A stretch of 48,809 bases of DNA from Acetobacteraceae bacterium. GTDB taxonomy: Bacteria; Pseudomonadota; Alphaproteobacteria; Acetobacterales; Acetobacteraceae. The notes below the pieces were generated by a model that saw only the letters and a list, made by a program, of their open reading frames with translations, was not told where the DNA came from and made no database searches. Both the position numbers and the translations under genes were made by a program. The stretch lies in the NCBI GenBank assembly GCA_027326105.1, contig DAHWFB010000111.1:1-48809 (forward strand). The letters run 5' to 3'. Each line of letters begins with the position of its first letter. The first letter of the stretch is position 1. Below are positions 8,894 to 16,136 of this stretch, piece by piece.

Positions 8894-8957
8894 GGGAAGA
8901 TCGGCCCAAGCCGATCTTCCCTGCGAGTGGCCTCGCTTCCCTGTCCCTAAACTTGGC
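8894..8957 (+). repeat. Hairpin-plus-motif element resembling the 10063-10149 small RNA
   Basis: The 288-base gap between the efflux adaptor and the transglycosylase holds a perfect 12-bp inverted repeat, GGGAAGATCGGC-ccaa-GCCGATCTTCCC (8894-8921). A 5-bp hairpin GCGAG-tggc-CTCGC (8923-8936) comes next, then TCCCTAAACTTGGC (8944-8957). That 14-mer recurs exactly in the small RNA candidate at 10110-10123, and GGCGGTGC follows shortly in both. No -10 box or T-run terminator is visible here. It could be a decayed copy, or the palindrome could be an operator for the efflux operon, whose start lies about 80 bases away. Confidence 0.45.
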
Positions 8958-9099
8958 TATCTGGCGGTGCTGGCGGATTTGCTCCGTCCAGGAGCCGCAC
9001 TGTGGCGAAAAAATGTCGCGAAGGCAAGGTGGAGATTTCGGATTTGTTCAATATTTCGAAGGGAAACGCCGTCTGCCGATCGTGGCGGGGCAGAGGCTC

Positions 9100-9921
9100 T
9101 CAGCGGGTGCGCCGCATTCCGCTCGTGCGAGCAATGGGTGCGCGTCGATACGCCGCCAGCCCCTTGCCCGGGGACGCCACTCCGGCCACCTGCGGGAGGC
9201 GGATGATGCGCGGCGGTGGCTGCAGACTGGGGATGATGAGCGGGCCGAGCGCGGTCCGGAAGGGCGGGAGGATGGTGCCTGGCGCCACCGAGGCCGCGGG
9301 CAGGCCGGCCGGCGGTGCCAGCCCGGCCAGCCGCCGATCCATCGGCCAGGCCGCCATCACCTTGGCCTCGTAGGAGGCGCCGAGGGCCGGGGTCATGGAA
9401 TGGTAGGCCGCCGCCGCGGCTGGCCAGCTGCCCAGACGGTCATGCAGCCGGCGCAGGAAGCCCGCGGCATAGTTCGCGTTGGCGACCGGGTCGAAGGCCA
9501 CGGCAAGCGAGGGGAAGGCGTGCGGGTGGTGACGCAGATCGACCTGCAGGCAGCCGACGTCGATGGTGTGCACGCCGGCCGCCTGCAACTGCGCCACGGC
9601 AGCGACCGCCGCCGGTTTGTTCACGAAGAAGTGACCCTGGCCGCGGGCATCGATCGTCCAGGGCCAGGGGCTGATGCGCCCGTTCACCGGGTCCCGCCGC
9701 CCGGTCTCCACGTCGGCGATGGCGGCGAGCAGTTGCGGAGGGATTCCATAAGCGACCTCGGCCGCCGCGATGGCGCTGCGGCAGAGTTGCCCCACCGCCG
9801 TGATCGGGCTGCCGGCGGCGAAGCCGAGGGCGAGCGCCGCCCGCGCCGAGGTGCCGGCCGCGGGGGCGAGGGCGCCGGCAACCGCAAAGGCGAGGGCCAG
9901 GGTTCGGCCGGAGACCCGCAT
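9100..9921 (-). CDS. Secreted lytic transglycosylase-like protein
   Basis: A 273-residue exported protein with an N-terminal signal peptide (GRTLALAFAVAGALAPAAG, cleavage probably near ARA-AL) and an SLT-type muramidase domain. The pattern AAEVAYGIPPQLLAAIADVETG places the catalytic Glu at residue 72; DVGCLQVDLRHHP and AAAAAYHSMTP correspond to later lysozyme-fold motifs. The C-terminal 80 residues are Pro-rich, low in complexity and probably disordered. These enzymes cleave peptidoglycan between MurNAc and GlcNAc and often open the wall for envelope machines. No flagellar or secretion gene is adjacent to suggest which. Alternative starts cannot be excluded because no strong ribosome-binding site is visible. 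Confidence 0.8.
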   Translation of the reverse strand: MRVSGRTLALAFAVAGALAPAAGTSARAALALGFAAGSPITAVGQLCRSAIAAAEVAYGIPPQLLAAIADVETGRRDPVNGRISPWPWTIDARGQGHFFVNKPAAVAAVAQLQAAGVHTIDVGCLQVDLRHHPHAFPSLAVAFDPVANANYAAGFLRRLHDRLGSWPAAAAAYHSMTPALGASYEAKVMAAWPMDRRLAGLAPPAGLPAASVAPGTILPPFRTALGPLIIPSLQPPPRIIRLPQVAGVASPGKGLAAYRRAPIARTSGMRRTR

Positions 9922-10029
9922 GCGGCGGTTGTCGCAGGGAATCGTTAGCCAATTCTTGCCGGCAACGACCCGCGGTGGGGTGGCGCCCGTTTTATGCGGG
10001 GTTCACGATGCTGCGCTGCAAAAAAGGTC

Positions 10030-10058
10030 TTGCCAGACGGTGGGCGAGTCCCTATCTT
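10030..10058 (+). promoter_or_regulatory. Sigma-70-type promoter of candidate small RNA
   Basis: TTGCCA (10030-10035), a 17-base spacer and TATCTT (10053-10058) make a good housekeeping promoter. The predicted start is near 10063-10065. No plus-strand coding gene follows before tRNA-Val at 11147, so the promoter appears dedicated to the short transcript ending at the terminator at 10149. Confidence 0.7.
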
Positions 10059-10062
10059 GTGC

Positions 10063-10149
10063 ATCGCAGCAAGGGAGCACAGCTTCCTTCCTGCTTCTTG
10101 GACGTTTCCTCCCTAAACTTGGCGGTGCCTCTGGCACCGCCTTTTTTTT
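10063..10149 (+). ncRNA. Candidate intergenic small regulatory RNA (~87 nt)
   Basis: The region lies between two minus-strand genes and has every part of a bacterial trans-acting sRNA. There is a sigma-70 promoter and a 5' stem (GCAG, a C-C mismatch, AAGGGAG paired with CTTCCTT..CTGC around a CACAG loop, 10066-10094). A 26-nt unpaired stretch containing GTTTCCTCCCTAAACTT follows, then a perfect Rho-independent terminator with eight T. The pyrimidine tract is an anti-Shine-Dalgarno sequence. Its TTTCCTCCCT (10105-10114) is exactly complementary to the SD region of the sugar-binding protein gene (4437-4446). No short ORF with a stop fits inside. The poly-U tail would suit Hfq binding. I do not recognise the family; expression is inferred. 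Confidence 0.65.
10121..10149 (+). terminator. Strong Rho-independent terminator of candidate sRNA
   Basis: GGCGGTGCC (10121-10129), a TCT loop and GGCACCGCC (10133-10141) form a perfect 9-bp GC-rich stem followed directly by TTTTTTTT (10142-10149). The T-run is on the plus strand only, so it ends plus-strand transcription, although no plus-strand protein gene lies upstream of it. Confidence 0.92.
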
Positions 10150-10183
10150 GCGCCGCGGTCGCGCGTCCAACGCGAGCGCGCGC

Positions 10184-11053
10184 TCAATCCAGGCCGAGCA
10201 GCCTGGGGGCGGCGCCGGCCAGCGCTCTCGCCACCTCTCCGATCCGCGCCGCAACGCCGTCGAAACCGGGCAACTTCTCGATCCGCCGCTCATCCATATA
10301 GAGGCTGCGGGCGATTTCCAGTTGCAGCACATGCACGCCCCCCTGCGGCCGCCCGTAGGCGCGGGTGATGTAGCCGCCGGCGTAGGGGTCGTTGCGGCGG
10401 ACCGCGAAGCCCGCCGCCCCCGCCAGCCGCTCGGCCGCCGCGGTGATGGTGCGGGCGCAGGAAGTGCCATGGAGGTCGCCGAGCACCACCTCCGCCCCGC
10501 TGCCGGTTCCGTCCGCCGGCATGGAGTGGCAATCGAGCACGAGACAGGCACCGAAACGCTCGAGCCGCTCCCCGATCAGCGCGGCGAGAGCGGCATGGAA
10601 GGGCCGCCAGCACGAGCGCAGCCGCGCCTCCGCCTCGGCGTAGCGAAGCTTGCGCCGGTAGATCGGCTGGCCCGAGGCGACCACCCGGGCGATGGTGCCG
10701 AGCCCGGCGGCCACCCGGGGGCTCGCGGTGTTGGCGTGGGCGGGGAGCGCGTCCTCGAACATCGCAGGGTCGAGTTCGAACGGCTCACGGTTGGCGTCGC
10801 ACCAGGCGCGCGGAAAATGGGCGCGGAGCATCGCCGCCCCGGCGGCGGGCGCGGCGGCGAAGAGTTCGTCCACGAACCCGTCCTCGCTCAGGCGCAGGCT
10901 GTGCGCATCGAGCGCCGCGGCGGCCAGGAACTCGGGCGGATAGGCCCGGCCCGAATGGGCGGACACGAGCACCACCGCTCCCTCCGGCTCGGCTGCCGGC
11001 AGGACCGAGAAAGGCGCCGCGGCCGCCGCCACCGGCACGAAATCGAAGCTCAT
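10184..11053 (-). CDS. N-formylglutamate amidohydrolase family protein
   Basis: A 289-residue member of the FGase family, metal-dependent enzymes that hydrolyse N-formyl-L-glutamate in histidine degradation (HutG type) or related N-acyl amino acids. Visible motifs are VLVSAHSGRAYP (metal-ligand His), REPFELDPAMF, LVLDCHSMP and LGDLHGTSCA, with NDPYAGGYITRAYG and VHVLQLEIARSLYMDE near the C-terminus, all diagnostic. No other hut gene is in the window, so a role outside histidine catabolism is possible. The N-terminal ~20 residues are Ala-rich, and only a poor ribosome-binding site precedes the ATG, so the start is provisional. Confidence 0.88.
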   Translation of the reverse strand: MSFDFVPVAAAAAPFSVLPAAEPEGAVVLVSAHSGRAYPPEFLAAAALDAHSLRLSEDGFVDELFAAAPAAGAAMLRAHFPRAWCDANREPFELDPAMFEDALPAHANTASPRVAAGLGTIARVVASGQPIYRRKLRYAEAEARLRSCWRPFHAALAALIGERLERFGACLVLDCHSMPADGTGSGAEVVLGDLHGTSCARTITAAAERLAGAAGFAVRRNDPYAGGYITRAYGRPQGGVHVLQLEIARSLYMDERRIEKLPGFDGVAARIGEVARALAGAAPRLLGLD

Positions 11054-11105
11054 GACCCATTCAAGCGGACCTTCCGCGATCTGTCACGATCTCCCGCCGC
11101 CGCCC

Positions 11106-11134
11106 TTGCCGCGCCCGTGTGCCGGCGCTAGAAG
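11106..11134 (+). promoter_or_regulatory. Sigma-70-type promoter of tRNA-Val
   Basis: TTGCCG (11106-11111), 17 bases and TAGAAG (11129-11134) place a start about 5 bases before the mature tRNA 5' end at 11147. The -35 resembles that of the sRNA candidate (TTGCCA), suggesting TTGCC is a common -35 form in this genome. Confidence 0.6.
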
Positions 11135-11146
11135 CGCCGCCATCGT

Positions 11147-11221
11147 GGGCGCGTAGCTCAGCGGGAGAGCACCACCTTGACACGGTGGGGGTCAGAGGTT
11201 CGATCCCTCTCGCGCCCACCA
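11147..11221 (+). tRNA. tRNA-Val (GAC)
   Basis: A complete cloverleaf can be folded. Acceptor GGGCGCG pairs with CGCGCCC, the D stem is GCTC/GAGC, and the anticodon arm CCACC-TTGACAC-GGTGG gives anticodon GAC (11179-11181). Variable region GGGTC follows, then T arm AGAGG-TTCGATC-CCTCT, discriminator A and an encoded CCA. It decodes GUC and GUU valine codons. It stands alone, with a peroxiredoxin gene starting 75 bases downstream on the same strand, so read-through transcription into that gene is possible. Confidence 0.97.
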
Positions 11222-11296
11222 GCGGCGGAGCGCAGCGCGGGTCAGGCTGGCCCGGTCCCTTCCATCCCCCCCGACACGGCAAACCAAGGACTCTCC

Positions 11297-11938
11297 ATGA
11301 CCATCGAACTTGGGCAGATCGCCCCCGACTTCGAGCAGGACAGCACCATCGGCCGCCTCCGCTTCCACGAGTGGCTGGGCGTAAGCTGGGGGGTGCTGTT
11401 CAGCCATCCCAAGGATTTCACCCCGGTCTGCACCACCGAGCTCGCGACCGTCGCCCGCCTCAAGCCGGAGTGGGACCGTCGCGGGGTGAAGGTGCTCGGG
11501 CTCTCCGTCGATCCCGCCGACAGCCACCGCGACTGGGCCAAGGATATCGAAGAGACCCAGGGCCAGGCGCTGAACTTTCCCGTTCTCGCCGACGCCGACC
11601 GCAGGGTCGCCAATCTCTACGGCATGGTCCATCCCGAGGCCGACCCGGCGGTGACGGTGCGCAGCGTCTTCGTCATCGATCCCGCCAAGAAGGTGCGCCT
11701 GATCATGACCTATCCGCCGAGCCTCGGGCGCAATTTCGACGAGATCCTGCGCGCCGTGGATGGGCTGCAAACCGCCGACCGCTTCAAGGTCGCGACCCCG
11801 GCCAACTGGCGCCCGGGTGAGGCGGCGATCATCGCCCCCAGCCTGTCGGACGAGGAGGCCAGGCTGCGCTTTCCCCAGGGATGGCGGGCGCTGCGCCCCT
11901 ATCTGCGGATGGTCGATCTCGACCGCCCGGCGGGCTGA
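11297..11938 (+). CDS. 1-Cys (Prx6-type) peroxiredoxin
   Basis: Thiol peroxidase of 213 residues that reduces hydrogen peroxide and organic hydroperoxides in the cytoplasm. The peroxidatic cysteine is Cys45 in FTPVCTTELA. The long C-terminal arm (GLQTADRFKVATPANWRPGEAAIIAP) is typical of the Prx6 subfamily, and LGLSVDPADSHRDW and FVIDPAKKVRLIMTYP are further family segments. No second conserved resolving cysteine is visible, consistent with the 1-Cys mechanism. The ATG at 11297 gives the canonical N-terminus TIELGQIAPDFEQ. The ORF-track extension upstream is tRNA-Val sequence and was removed. Confidence 0.93.
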   Translation: MTIELGQIAPDFEQDSTIGRLRFHEWLGVSWGVLFSHPKDFTPVCTTELATVARLKPEWDRRGVKVLGLSVDPADSHRDWAKDIEETQGQALNFPVLADADRRVANLYGMVHPEADPAVTVRSVFVIDPAKKVRLIMTYPPSLGRNFDEILRAVDGLQTADRFKVATPANWRPGEAAIIAPSLSDEEARLRFPQGWRALRPYLRMVDLDRPAG

Positions 11939-11967
11939 CCCGCGGCGGGCCGGCGCCGGGCGGGGCC

Positions 11968-12000
11968 AGGTCAGGTCAGGTCAGGTAAGGTCAGGTCAGG
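11968..12000 (+). repeat. Pentanucleotide tandem repeat AGGTC x6
   Basis: Six head-to-tail units of AGGTC run from 11968 to 11997, the fourth being AGGTA, ending in AGG. The array lies between the peroxiredoxin stop and the Pho-box-like element upstream of pstB. It is non-coding and is a plausible slipped-strand variable-number repeat. Confidence 0.85.
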
Positions 12001-12005
12001 GACGA

Positions 12006-12027
12006 GTGTCATTGAAGCTTCATCGAA
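12006..12027 (+). promoter_or_regulatory. Pho-box-like direct repeat upstream of pstB
   Basis: GTGTCATTGAA and GCTTCATCGAA are 11-bp direct repeats agreeing at 8 of 11 positions, with the TCAT core and 11-bp period of PhoB-binding boxes (consensus half CTGTCAT). The element lies 115-136 bases before the pstB start and so would allow PhoB, encoded third in the operon, to autoregulate it. TATTGT at 12056-12061 is a possible -10 but is further downstream than usual. Confidence 0.55.
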
Positions 12028-12141
12028 CCGACAAGTTTCGGTGGCCGATGGCGGCTATTGTGACAGTGTGACAAGGCGGCCGGGGCGGGCGAGGACGATG
12101 ATGGTCGGGGCAGGGCGGCGGGGCTGCGGCTGGGACGGATC

Positions 12142-12966
12142 ATGGACAGCATGAGCACGGCGGACAGCATCAGCACGGCGCTCGCCGCGCCTGCGCCGGC
12201 CGATGCGCGCCTTCCGGCGCGGCTTTCGTTGCGCGCGCTGGATTTCTTCTACGGCGCCACCCACGCGCTCAAGGGCATCAGCTTCGACATCCCCGATCGC
12301 CAGGCGACCGGGCTGATCGGGCCCTCGGGTTGCGGAAAATCGACCGTGCTGCGGGTGCTGAACCGGATGTATGATCTCTATCCCGGCCAGCGCGCGACCG
12401 GCGAGGTGCTGCTCGATGGCGAGAACATTCTCGCGCCGGGAACCGACCGGATGCGGTTGCGCTCGCGCGTCGGCATGGTGTTCCAGCGCCCGACCCCGTT
12501 CCCGATGTCGATCTACGACAACATCGCCTTCGGGGTGAAGCTGCACGAGCGGCTCGGGCGCGCCGCTCTCGAAGAACGGGTGGAGTGGTCGCTCTCCAAG
12601 GCCGCGCTGTGGGAGGAAGTGAAGGACCGGTTGCGCAGCCCGGCGCAGGGACTTTCGGGCGGCCAGCAGCAGCGGTTGTGCATCGCCCGCTCGATCGCTG
12701 TGCGCCCCGAGGTCATCCTGCTCGACGAGGCGACGAGCGCGCTCGACCCGATCAGTGCGCTGCGCATCGAGGAGCTGGTGGACGAACTCAAGCGCGAATT
12801 CACCATCGTGATGGTAACCCACAACATGCAGCAGGCGGCGCGCTGCACCGACCAGGTGGCTTTTCTCTACATGGGCGAGCTGGTGGAGTTCGGTCCGGCG
12901 GCGCAGATCTTCACTGCCCCGCGCGAGAGGCGCACCCAGGAATACATCACCGGCCGCTTCGGCTGA
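12142..12966 (+). CDS. pstB: Phosphate ABC transporter ATP-binding protein
   Basis: The ATPase of the high-affinity phosphate importer PstSCAB, 274 residues. Walker A is GPSGCGKST (60-68), the Q-loop lies at [15 protein letters not shown], and the signature is LSGGQQQR (171-178). Walker B is [13 protein letters not shown], with Ala where PstB usually has Pro (DEPTSALD). [24 protein letters not shown] is strongly diagnostic of PstB. The first ~25 residues are a low-complexity extension; ATG codons at 12142 and 12151 are both possible. Unusually, pstS, pstC and pstA are not upstream, so pstB begins the operon, followed by phoU and phoB. Confidence 0.93.
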   Translation: MDSMSTADSISTALAAPAPADARLPARLSLRALDFFYGATHALKGISFDIPDRQATGLIGPSGCGKSTVLRVLNRMYDLYPGQRATGEVLLDGENILAPGTDRMRLRSRVGMVFQRPTPFPMSIYDNIAFGVKLHERLGRAALEERVEWSLSKAALWEEVKDRLRSPAQGLSGGQQQRLCIARSIAVRPEVILLDEATSALDPISALRIEELVDELKREFTIVMVTHNMQQAARCTDQVAFLYMGELVEFGPAAQIFTAPRERRTQEYITGRFG

Positions 12967-12979
12967 ACGGGAGGGCGCG

Positions 12980-13693
12980 ATGGCGGAGACCAGCGAGCAC
13001 ATCGTGAAAAGCTTCGAACAGGAGCTCGCTCGCCTGCGTTCGATGCTCGCCACCATGGGCGGCATCGTGGAGAACGAACTCGCACTCGCCGCGCGGGCGA
13101 TCTTCGCCCACGATCTTGCCGCGGCCGATCTCGCGGTCGCCGAGGACCGCAAGGTCGATGCGCTCGAGCGCGAGATCGAGGCCTTCGCGATCCGCGTTCT
13201 GGCGCTGCGCCAGCCGCTCGCCGCCGATCTGCGCGCCGTCGTCGCGGCGCTCAAGATGACCGTCGATATCGAACGGATCGGCGACTACGCGGCCAACGTC
13301 GCCAAGCGCAGCCATGTGCTCGCCGAGGCCGGCCTGCCCCAGGCGATGGGCGGGCTCGCGCATCTGGCGCGCCTGGTGCAGGAGAATCTCAAGCGCGTCA
13401 TCGATGCGGTGGGGGAGAGCGATATCGCCAAGGCGACCGAGGTCTGGCGCTCGGACCAGATGATCGATACCGTCTACAACGGGATCTTCCGTGAACTCGT
13501 CACCTATATGATGGAGGATCCGCGCAACATTACCGCCGCCACGCATCTCCTGTTCATCGCCAAGAACCTCGAGCGCATCGGCGATCATGCCACCAATATC
13601 GCCGAGATCGCTTTCTACGCGGTGACCGGCGAGAGCCTGCCCGATACCCGCCCGAAGGGTGACTCCTCGGCATTCGCCGTGGTTCGTCCGTGA
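12980..13693 (+). CDS. phoU: Phosphate signalling complex protein PhoU
   Basis: Negative modulator that couples the Pst transporter to the PhoR-PhoB two-component system; 237 residues forming two three-helix bundles. Both halves carry the metal-binding ExxxD pattern of the family: MTVDIERIGDYAANVAKR in the first and IAKNLERIGDHATNIAE in the second. It starts 13 bases after pstB behind GGGAGG. Its stop lies upstream of the preferred phoB start at 13726, although the ORF-track phoB start at 13690 would overlap it. Confidence 0.95.
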   Translation: MAETSEHIVKSFEQELARLRSMLATMGGIVENELALAARAIFAHDLAAADLAVAEDRKVDALEREIEAFAIRVLALRQPLAADLRAVVAALKMTVDIERIGDYAANVAKRSHVLAEAGLPQAMGGLAHLARLVQENLKRVIDAVGESDIAKATEVWRSDQMIDTVYNGIFRELVTYMMEDPRNITAATHLLFIAKNLERIGDHATNIAEIAFYAVTGESLPDTRPKGDSSAFAVVRP

Positions 13694-13725
13694 GTGTTGC
13701 CGCCCACCGCAAAGGAGCCGCCGCC

Positions 13726-14442
13726 GTGCCCGAGGGAGTTTCCAGCCTGTTGCGGCCGCTCGTGCTCGTCGTCGAGGACGAGGCCGCGATCTCCACCATG
13801 CTGCGCTACAATCTCGAAAAGCAGGGGTTTCGTGTCGCCGAGGCGGGAGATGGCGAGGCGGCGCTGCGCATGGTCGGTGAATCTCCGCCCGATCTCGTGC
13901 TGCTCGACTGGATGCTGCCGGCGCTTTCCGGTATCGAGGTCTGCCGCCAGTTGCGCCGTCGTCCGGCGACGCACCATCTGCCGATCATCATGCTCACTGC
14001 CCGCGCCGAGGACCAGGACGCGGTGCGCGGGCTCAACACCGGCGCCGACGATTATGTCACCAAGCCGTTCGCGGTCGAGGCGCTGATCGCGCGCATCCAC
14101 GCGCTGCTGCGCCGCTCGCAGACGGTGAGTGCGGGCGGGCCGTTGCAGTTCCATGGCCTCGTGCTCGACGTCGCGGCTCACCGTGTCAGCCGCAACGGCC
14201 GCGCCATCCATCTCGGCCCCACCGAATTCCGTCTGCTCGAATTCTTCCTCCAGCATCCTCGCCGGGTTTTCTCGCGGGAGGAGTTGCTCGACGCGGTCTG
14301 GGGGCGCGAGATCCATGTCGAGCCGCGCACCGTCGATGTCCACATCCGCCGGCTGCGCAAGGCGATCAACGGCGAGGGTGAGCCCGACGTCGTGCGCACG
14401 GTGCGCGCGGCAGGCTACGCGCTCGACGAGGAACATTCCTGA
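13726..14442 (+). CDS. phoB: Phosphate regulon response regulator (OmpR family)
   Basis: Winged-helix response regulator of 238 residues that activates Pho genes under phosphate starvation. The receiver domain has acidic residues E17/D18, phospho-acceptor Asp61 (LVLLDWMLP), Thr91 (MLTAR) and Lys113 (VTKPF). The C-terminal DNA-binding domain shows GPTEFRLLEFFLQHPRRVFSREELLDAVWG and VDVHIRRLRKAI. I prefer the GTG at 13726 because AAAGGAG lies 8 bases upstream. The ORF-track GTG at 13690 overlaps phoU but lacks a ribosome-binding site and adds 12 residues not typical of PhoB. No phoR follows. Confidence 0.92.
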   Translation: MPEGVSSLLRPLVLVVEDEAAISTMLRYNLEKQGFRVAEAGDGEAALRMVGESPPDLVLLDWMLPALSGIEVCRQLRRRPATHHLPIIMLTARAEDQDAVRGLNTGADDYVTKPFAVEALIARIHALLRRSQTVSAGGPLQFHGLVLDVAAHRVSRNGRAIHLGPTEFRLLEFFLQHPRRVFSREELLDAVWGREIHVEPRTVDVHIRRLRKAINGEGEPDVVRTVRAAGYALDEEHS

Positions 14443-14469
14443 GCGCGACGCCGCGCTGTTCACCCGGGT

Positions 14470-14805
14470 TCAAATCCGCCAGCCGCGTCCGCGCGCCTCA
14501 CGGGAGGTGCGCCGGATCACCTGCACGAGCAGGGTGAGGGTGGCGGCGAGCAGGGTCGCGGAGAGCAGTGGCAGCGCGACCTCGGTGAGGGTGCCTGCCA
14601 GGTGCATCATGTTGCGGAAGACGACGGTGAGGATCAGCAGGCCGGCGCCGAGGCAGGCGGCACCGACGCCGAGCAGGAACGCGGGCTCCTGCGCGACGCC
14701 ACCCTTCCGGCGCCGCCCGGTCTGCCCCTCGACCCGGATCCAGGCGGCGGCGAGCCCGAGAAAGGCGGTGGCGAGAAACCCGAGCTTGGCGGCGAGCCCT
14801 ACCAT
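14470..14805 (-). CDS. Small three-helix membrane protein, unknown function
   Basis: A 111-residue protein with three likely membrane segments at about 2-23 (GLAAKLGFLATAFLGLAAAW), 41-63 and 70-97. A basic cytoplasmic loop (RVEGQTGRRRKGG) lies between the first two, and the tail is Arg-rich (RRTSREARGRGWR). I do not recognise the family. Its start lies 3 bases after the COQ9 stop, so it appears to be the third gene of a def-COQ9 operon and may be translated by reinitiation. The good hydrophobicity pattern supports a real gene. Confidence 0.6.
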   Translation of the reverse strand: MVGLAAKLGFLATAFLGLAAAWIRVEGQTGRRRKGGVAQEPAFLLGVGAACLGAGLLILTVVFRNMMHLAGTLTEVALPLLSATLLAATLTLLVQVIRRTSREARGRGWRI

Positions 14806-14808
14806 CGC

Positions 14809-15444
14809 TCAGCCGGGGCGAAAGCGCGCCGGCCGAACCCTCTCCATCGCGCCGGCGAGCTTGCCGCGCAGCTTGCCGATCCGCCCGATGCCGGCGAGGC
14901 GGCGGTCGAGGAAGGCGAGCGTCGCCTCGTCCTCCGCGCTGCTGTCGCGCAGCCAGTAGAGGAGGGTCGCGGTCCACACCGCGGCGAGGATCGCGCGCTT
15001 GGTGTACCAGGAGAAATCTGCCGAACGGTCGCCCGCCGCGTGCCAGATGGCGTCCACGGTGGCGCCGGTGATGCGCAGCGCGGCGGGGGCATTGGCAGGC
15101 AGTGCCAGCACCGCGAGCGCGCGCCGCACCGCTTCCTTGTAGGGGCGGTTGCGGGCGAGCCGCAGCGCGATCACCGCTCGCACCCGCCGGGTCAGCCCGA
15201 GCCCCGCGAGATCGGCCGCGGCGGTGTCCTCGGCCATCCGCCGGTCGGCCCAGGCGGCGTAGGCGGCGACCATTTCGGTGGCACCGCGGGGGAAAAGCCC
15301 CGCCGCATCATGCGGATCGGCGCCGCGATCGGCGAGCGCGTGGCGCAGGGCGCGGCGCGTCCAGCCGTCGAAGGGCACATGGACCAGGAGCGCCTCGATC
15401 AGCGCCGCCTGCTCGCCCGGCCCCGGGTCTTCCGCCACGCTCAT
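14809..15444 (-). CDS. COQ9 family ubiquinone biosynthesis protein
   Basis: COQ9-like protein of 211 residues; in eukaryotes COQ9 binds lipids and presents quinone intermediates to the hydroxylase COQ7. The bacterial homologues share a TetR-like helical fold. Recognised segments are [23 protein letters not shown], the aromatic [25 protein letters not shown], and the C-terminal [19 protein letters not shown]. The ORF track fuses it to upstream sequence; the ATG at 15444 overlaps the def stop (ATGA), so the two are translationally coupled. A UbiH-type hydroxylase lies 1 kb away, a loose ubiquinone context. Confidence 0.85.
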   Translation of the reverse strand: MSVAEDPGPGEQAALIEALLVHVPFDGWTRRALRHALADRGADPHDAAGLFPRGATEMVAAYAAWADRRMAEDTAAADLAGLGLTRRVRAVIALRLARNRPYKEAVRRALAVLALPANAPAALRITGATVDAIWHAAGDRSADFSWYTKRAILAAVWTATLLYWLRDSSAEDEATLAFLDRRLAGIGRIGKLRGKLAGAMERVRPARFRPG

Positions 15445-15989
15445 GCCCGCGCCACCGGGGGCGCGGCGGCCGCCTCCGCCAGTTCCTCGACGAAGCCGAA
15501 GCGGGAGAGATCGGTCATGCGCATGGGGTAGAGGATCCCGTCCAGATGGTCGTTCTCGTGCTGTACCACGACGGCGTGGAAGCCGGACGCGGTGCGCGAG
15601 ACCGGGGTGCCGGTCTCGTCGACCCCCGCATAGTGCACCCGGGCGTGGCGCGGCACCACCCCGCGCAGCCCGGGGATGGAAAGGCAGCCCTCCCAGCCCG
15701 CCGCGGTCTCCTCGCCGAGGGGCGTGAGCACCGGGTTGATCAGCGCGCCCGCCGCCAGTTCCCCGTCCTCCCCGCCGGCCCCGGCGCGTGCGGGGGGAAT
15801 GCGGAAGACGAAGAGGCGCAAGGGCACGTGCACCTGGGGCGCGGCGAGCCCCACGCCCTTGGCGTCGATCATGGTCTCGATCATGTCGGCGACCAGCCGG
15901 CGGATTTCGGGGGCGGCGGGGTCCGCCACCGGATCGGCCCGGCGGAGCAGCACCGGGTGGCCCATGCGGGCGATCTTGAGCAGCGCCAT
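15441..15989 (-). CDS. def: Peptide deformylase
   Basis: Metalloenzyme of 182 residues that removes the N-formyl group from nascent proteins. All three motifs are intact: GVGLAAPQV (45-53), EGCLSIPG with metal ligand Cys102, and QHENDHLDG giving His144, catalytic Glu145 and His148. A Gly/Ala-rich insertion ([13 protein letters not shown]) sits between motifs 1 and 2. The ribosome-binding site is weak. It heads a minus-strand operon with COQ9, and is divergent from rpsU, whose promoter lies in the shared intergenic region. No fmt gene is adjacent, unlike the common def-fmt arrangement. Confidence 0.94.
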   Translation of the reverse strand: MALLKIARMGHPVLLRRADPVADPAAPEIRRLVADMIETMIDAKGVGLAAPQVHVPLRLFVFRIPPARAGAGGEDGELAAGALINPVLTPLGEETAAGWEGCLSIPGLRGVVPRHARVHYAGVDETGTPVSRTASGFHAVVVQHENDHLDGILYPMRMTDLSRFGFVEELAEAAAAPPVARA

Positions 15990-16017
15990 GGCGCGAAAAT
16001 AGGGAGAGAAAAGGGCT

Positions 16018-16046
16018 TTGGCGAGAGCGTGGGCACGTGCTATATC
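16018..16046 (+). promoter_or_regulatory. Sigma-70-type promoter of rpsU
   Basis: TTGGCG (16018-16023), a 17-base spacer and TATATC (16041-16046) form a good promoter about 90 bases before the rpsU GTG start. The predicted 5' UTR of roughly 85 nt has no obvious ORF. It is divergent from the def start at 15989. Confidence 0.65.
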
Positions 16047-16136
16047 GCCGGCCTCCCGGGATTCGGAGGCGGATCCGGGGGCGGAATGCGCGCCCCGCTA
16101 TCGGCGCGCTGGTGCCATTGCGGAGAGGCAAGCCCG

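Noticed and set aside
9975-10301. 108-residue plus-strand ORF across the sRNA region
   Set aside because: It reads straight through the perfect terminator and its T-run, starts upstream of the promoter and has no ribosome-binding site or recognisable domain.
11147-11300. tRNA-Val as an integration site for a mobile element
   Set aside because: No integrase gene, no repeated tRNA 3' end downstream and no change in gene character was seen; core genes flank it on both sides.
12059-12076. TGACAGTGTGACA as the Pho box
   Set aside because: The TGACA repeats are 8 bases apart, not the 11 expected for PhoB; the repeat at 12006-12027 has the right period and core.
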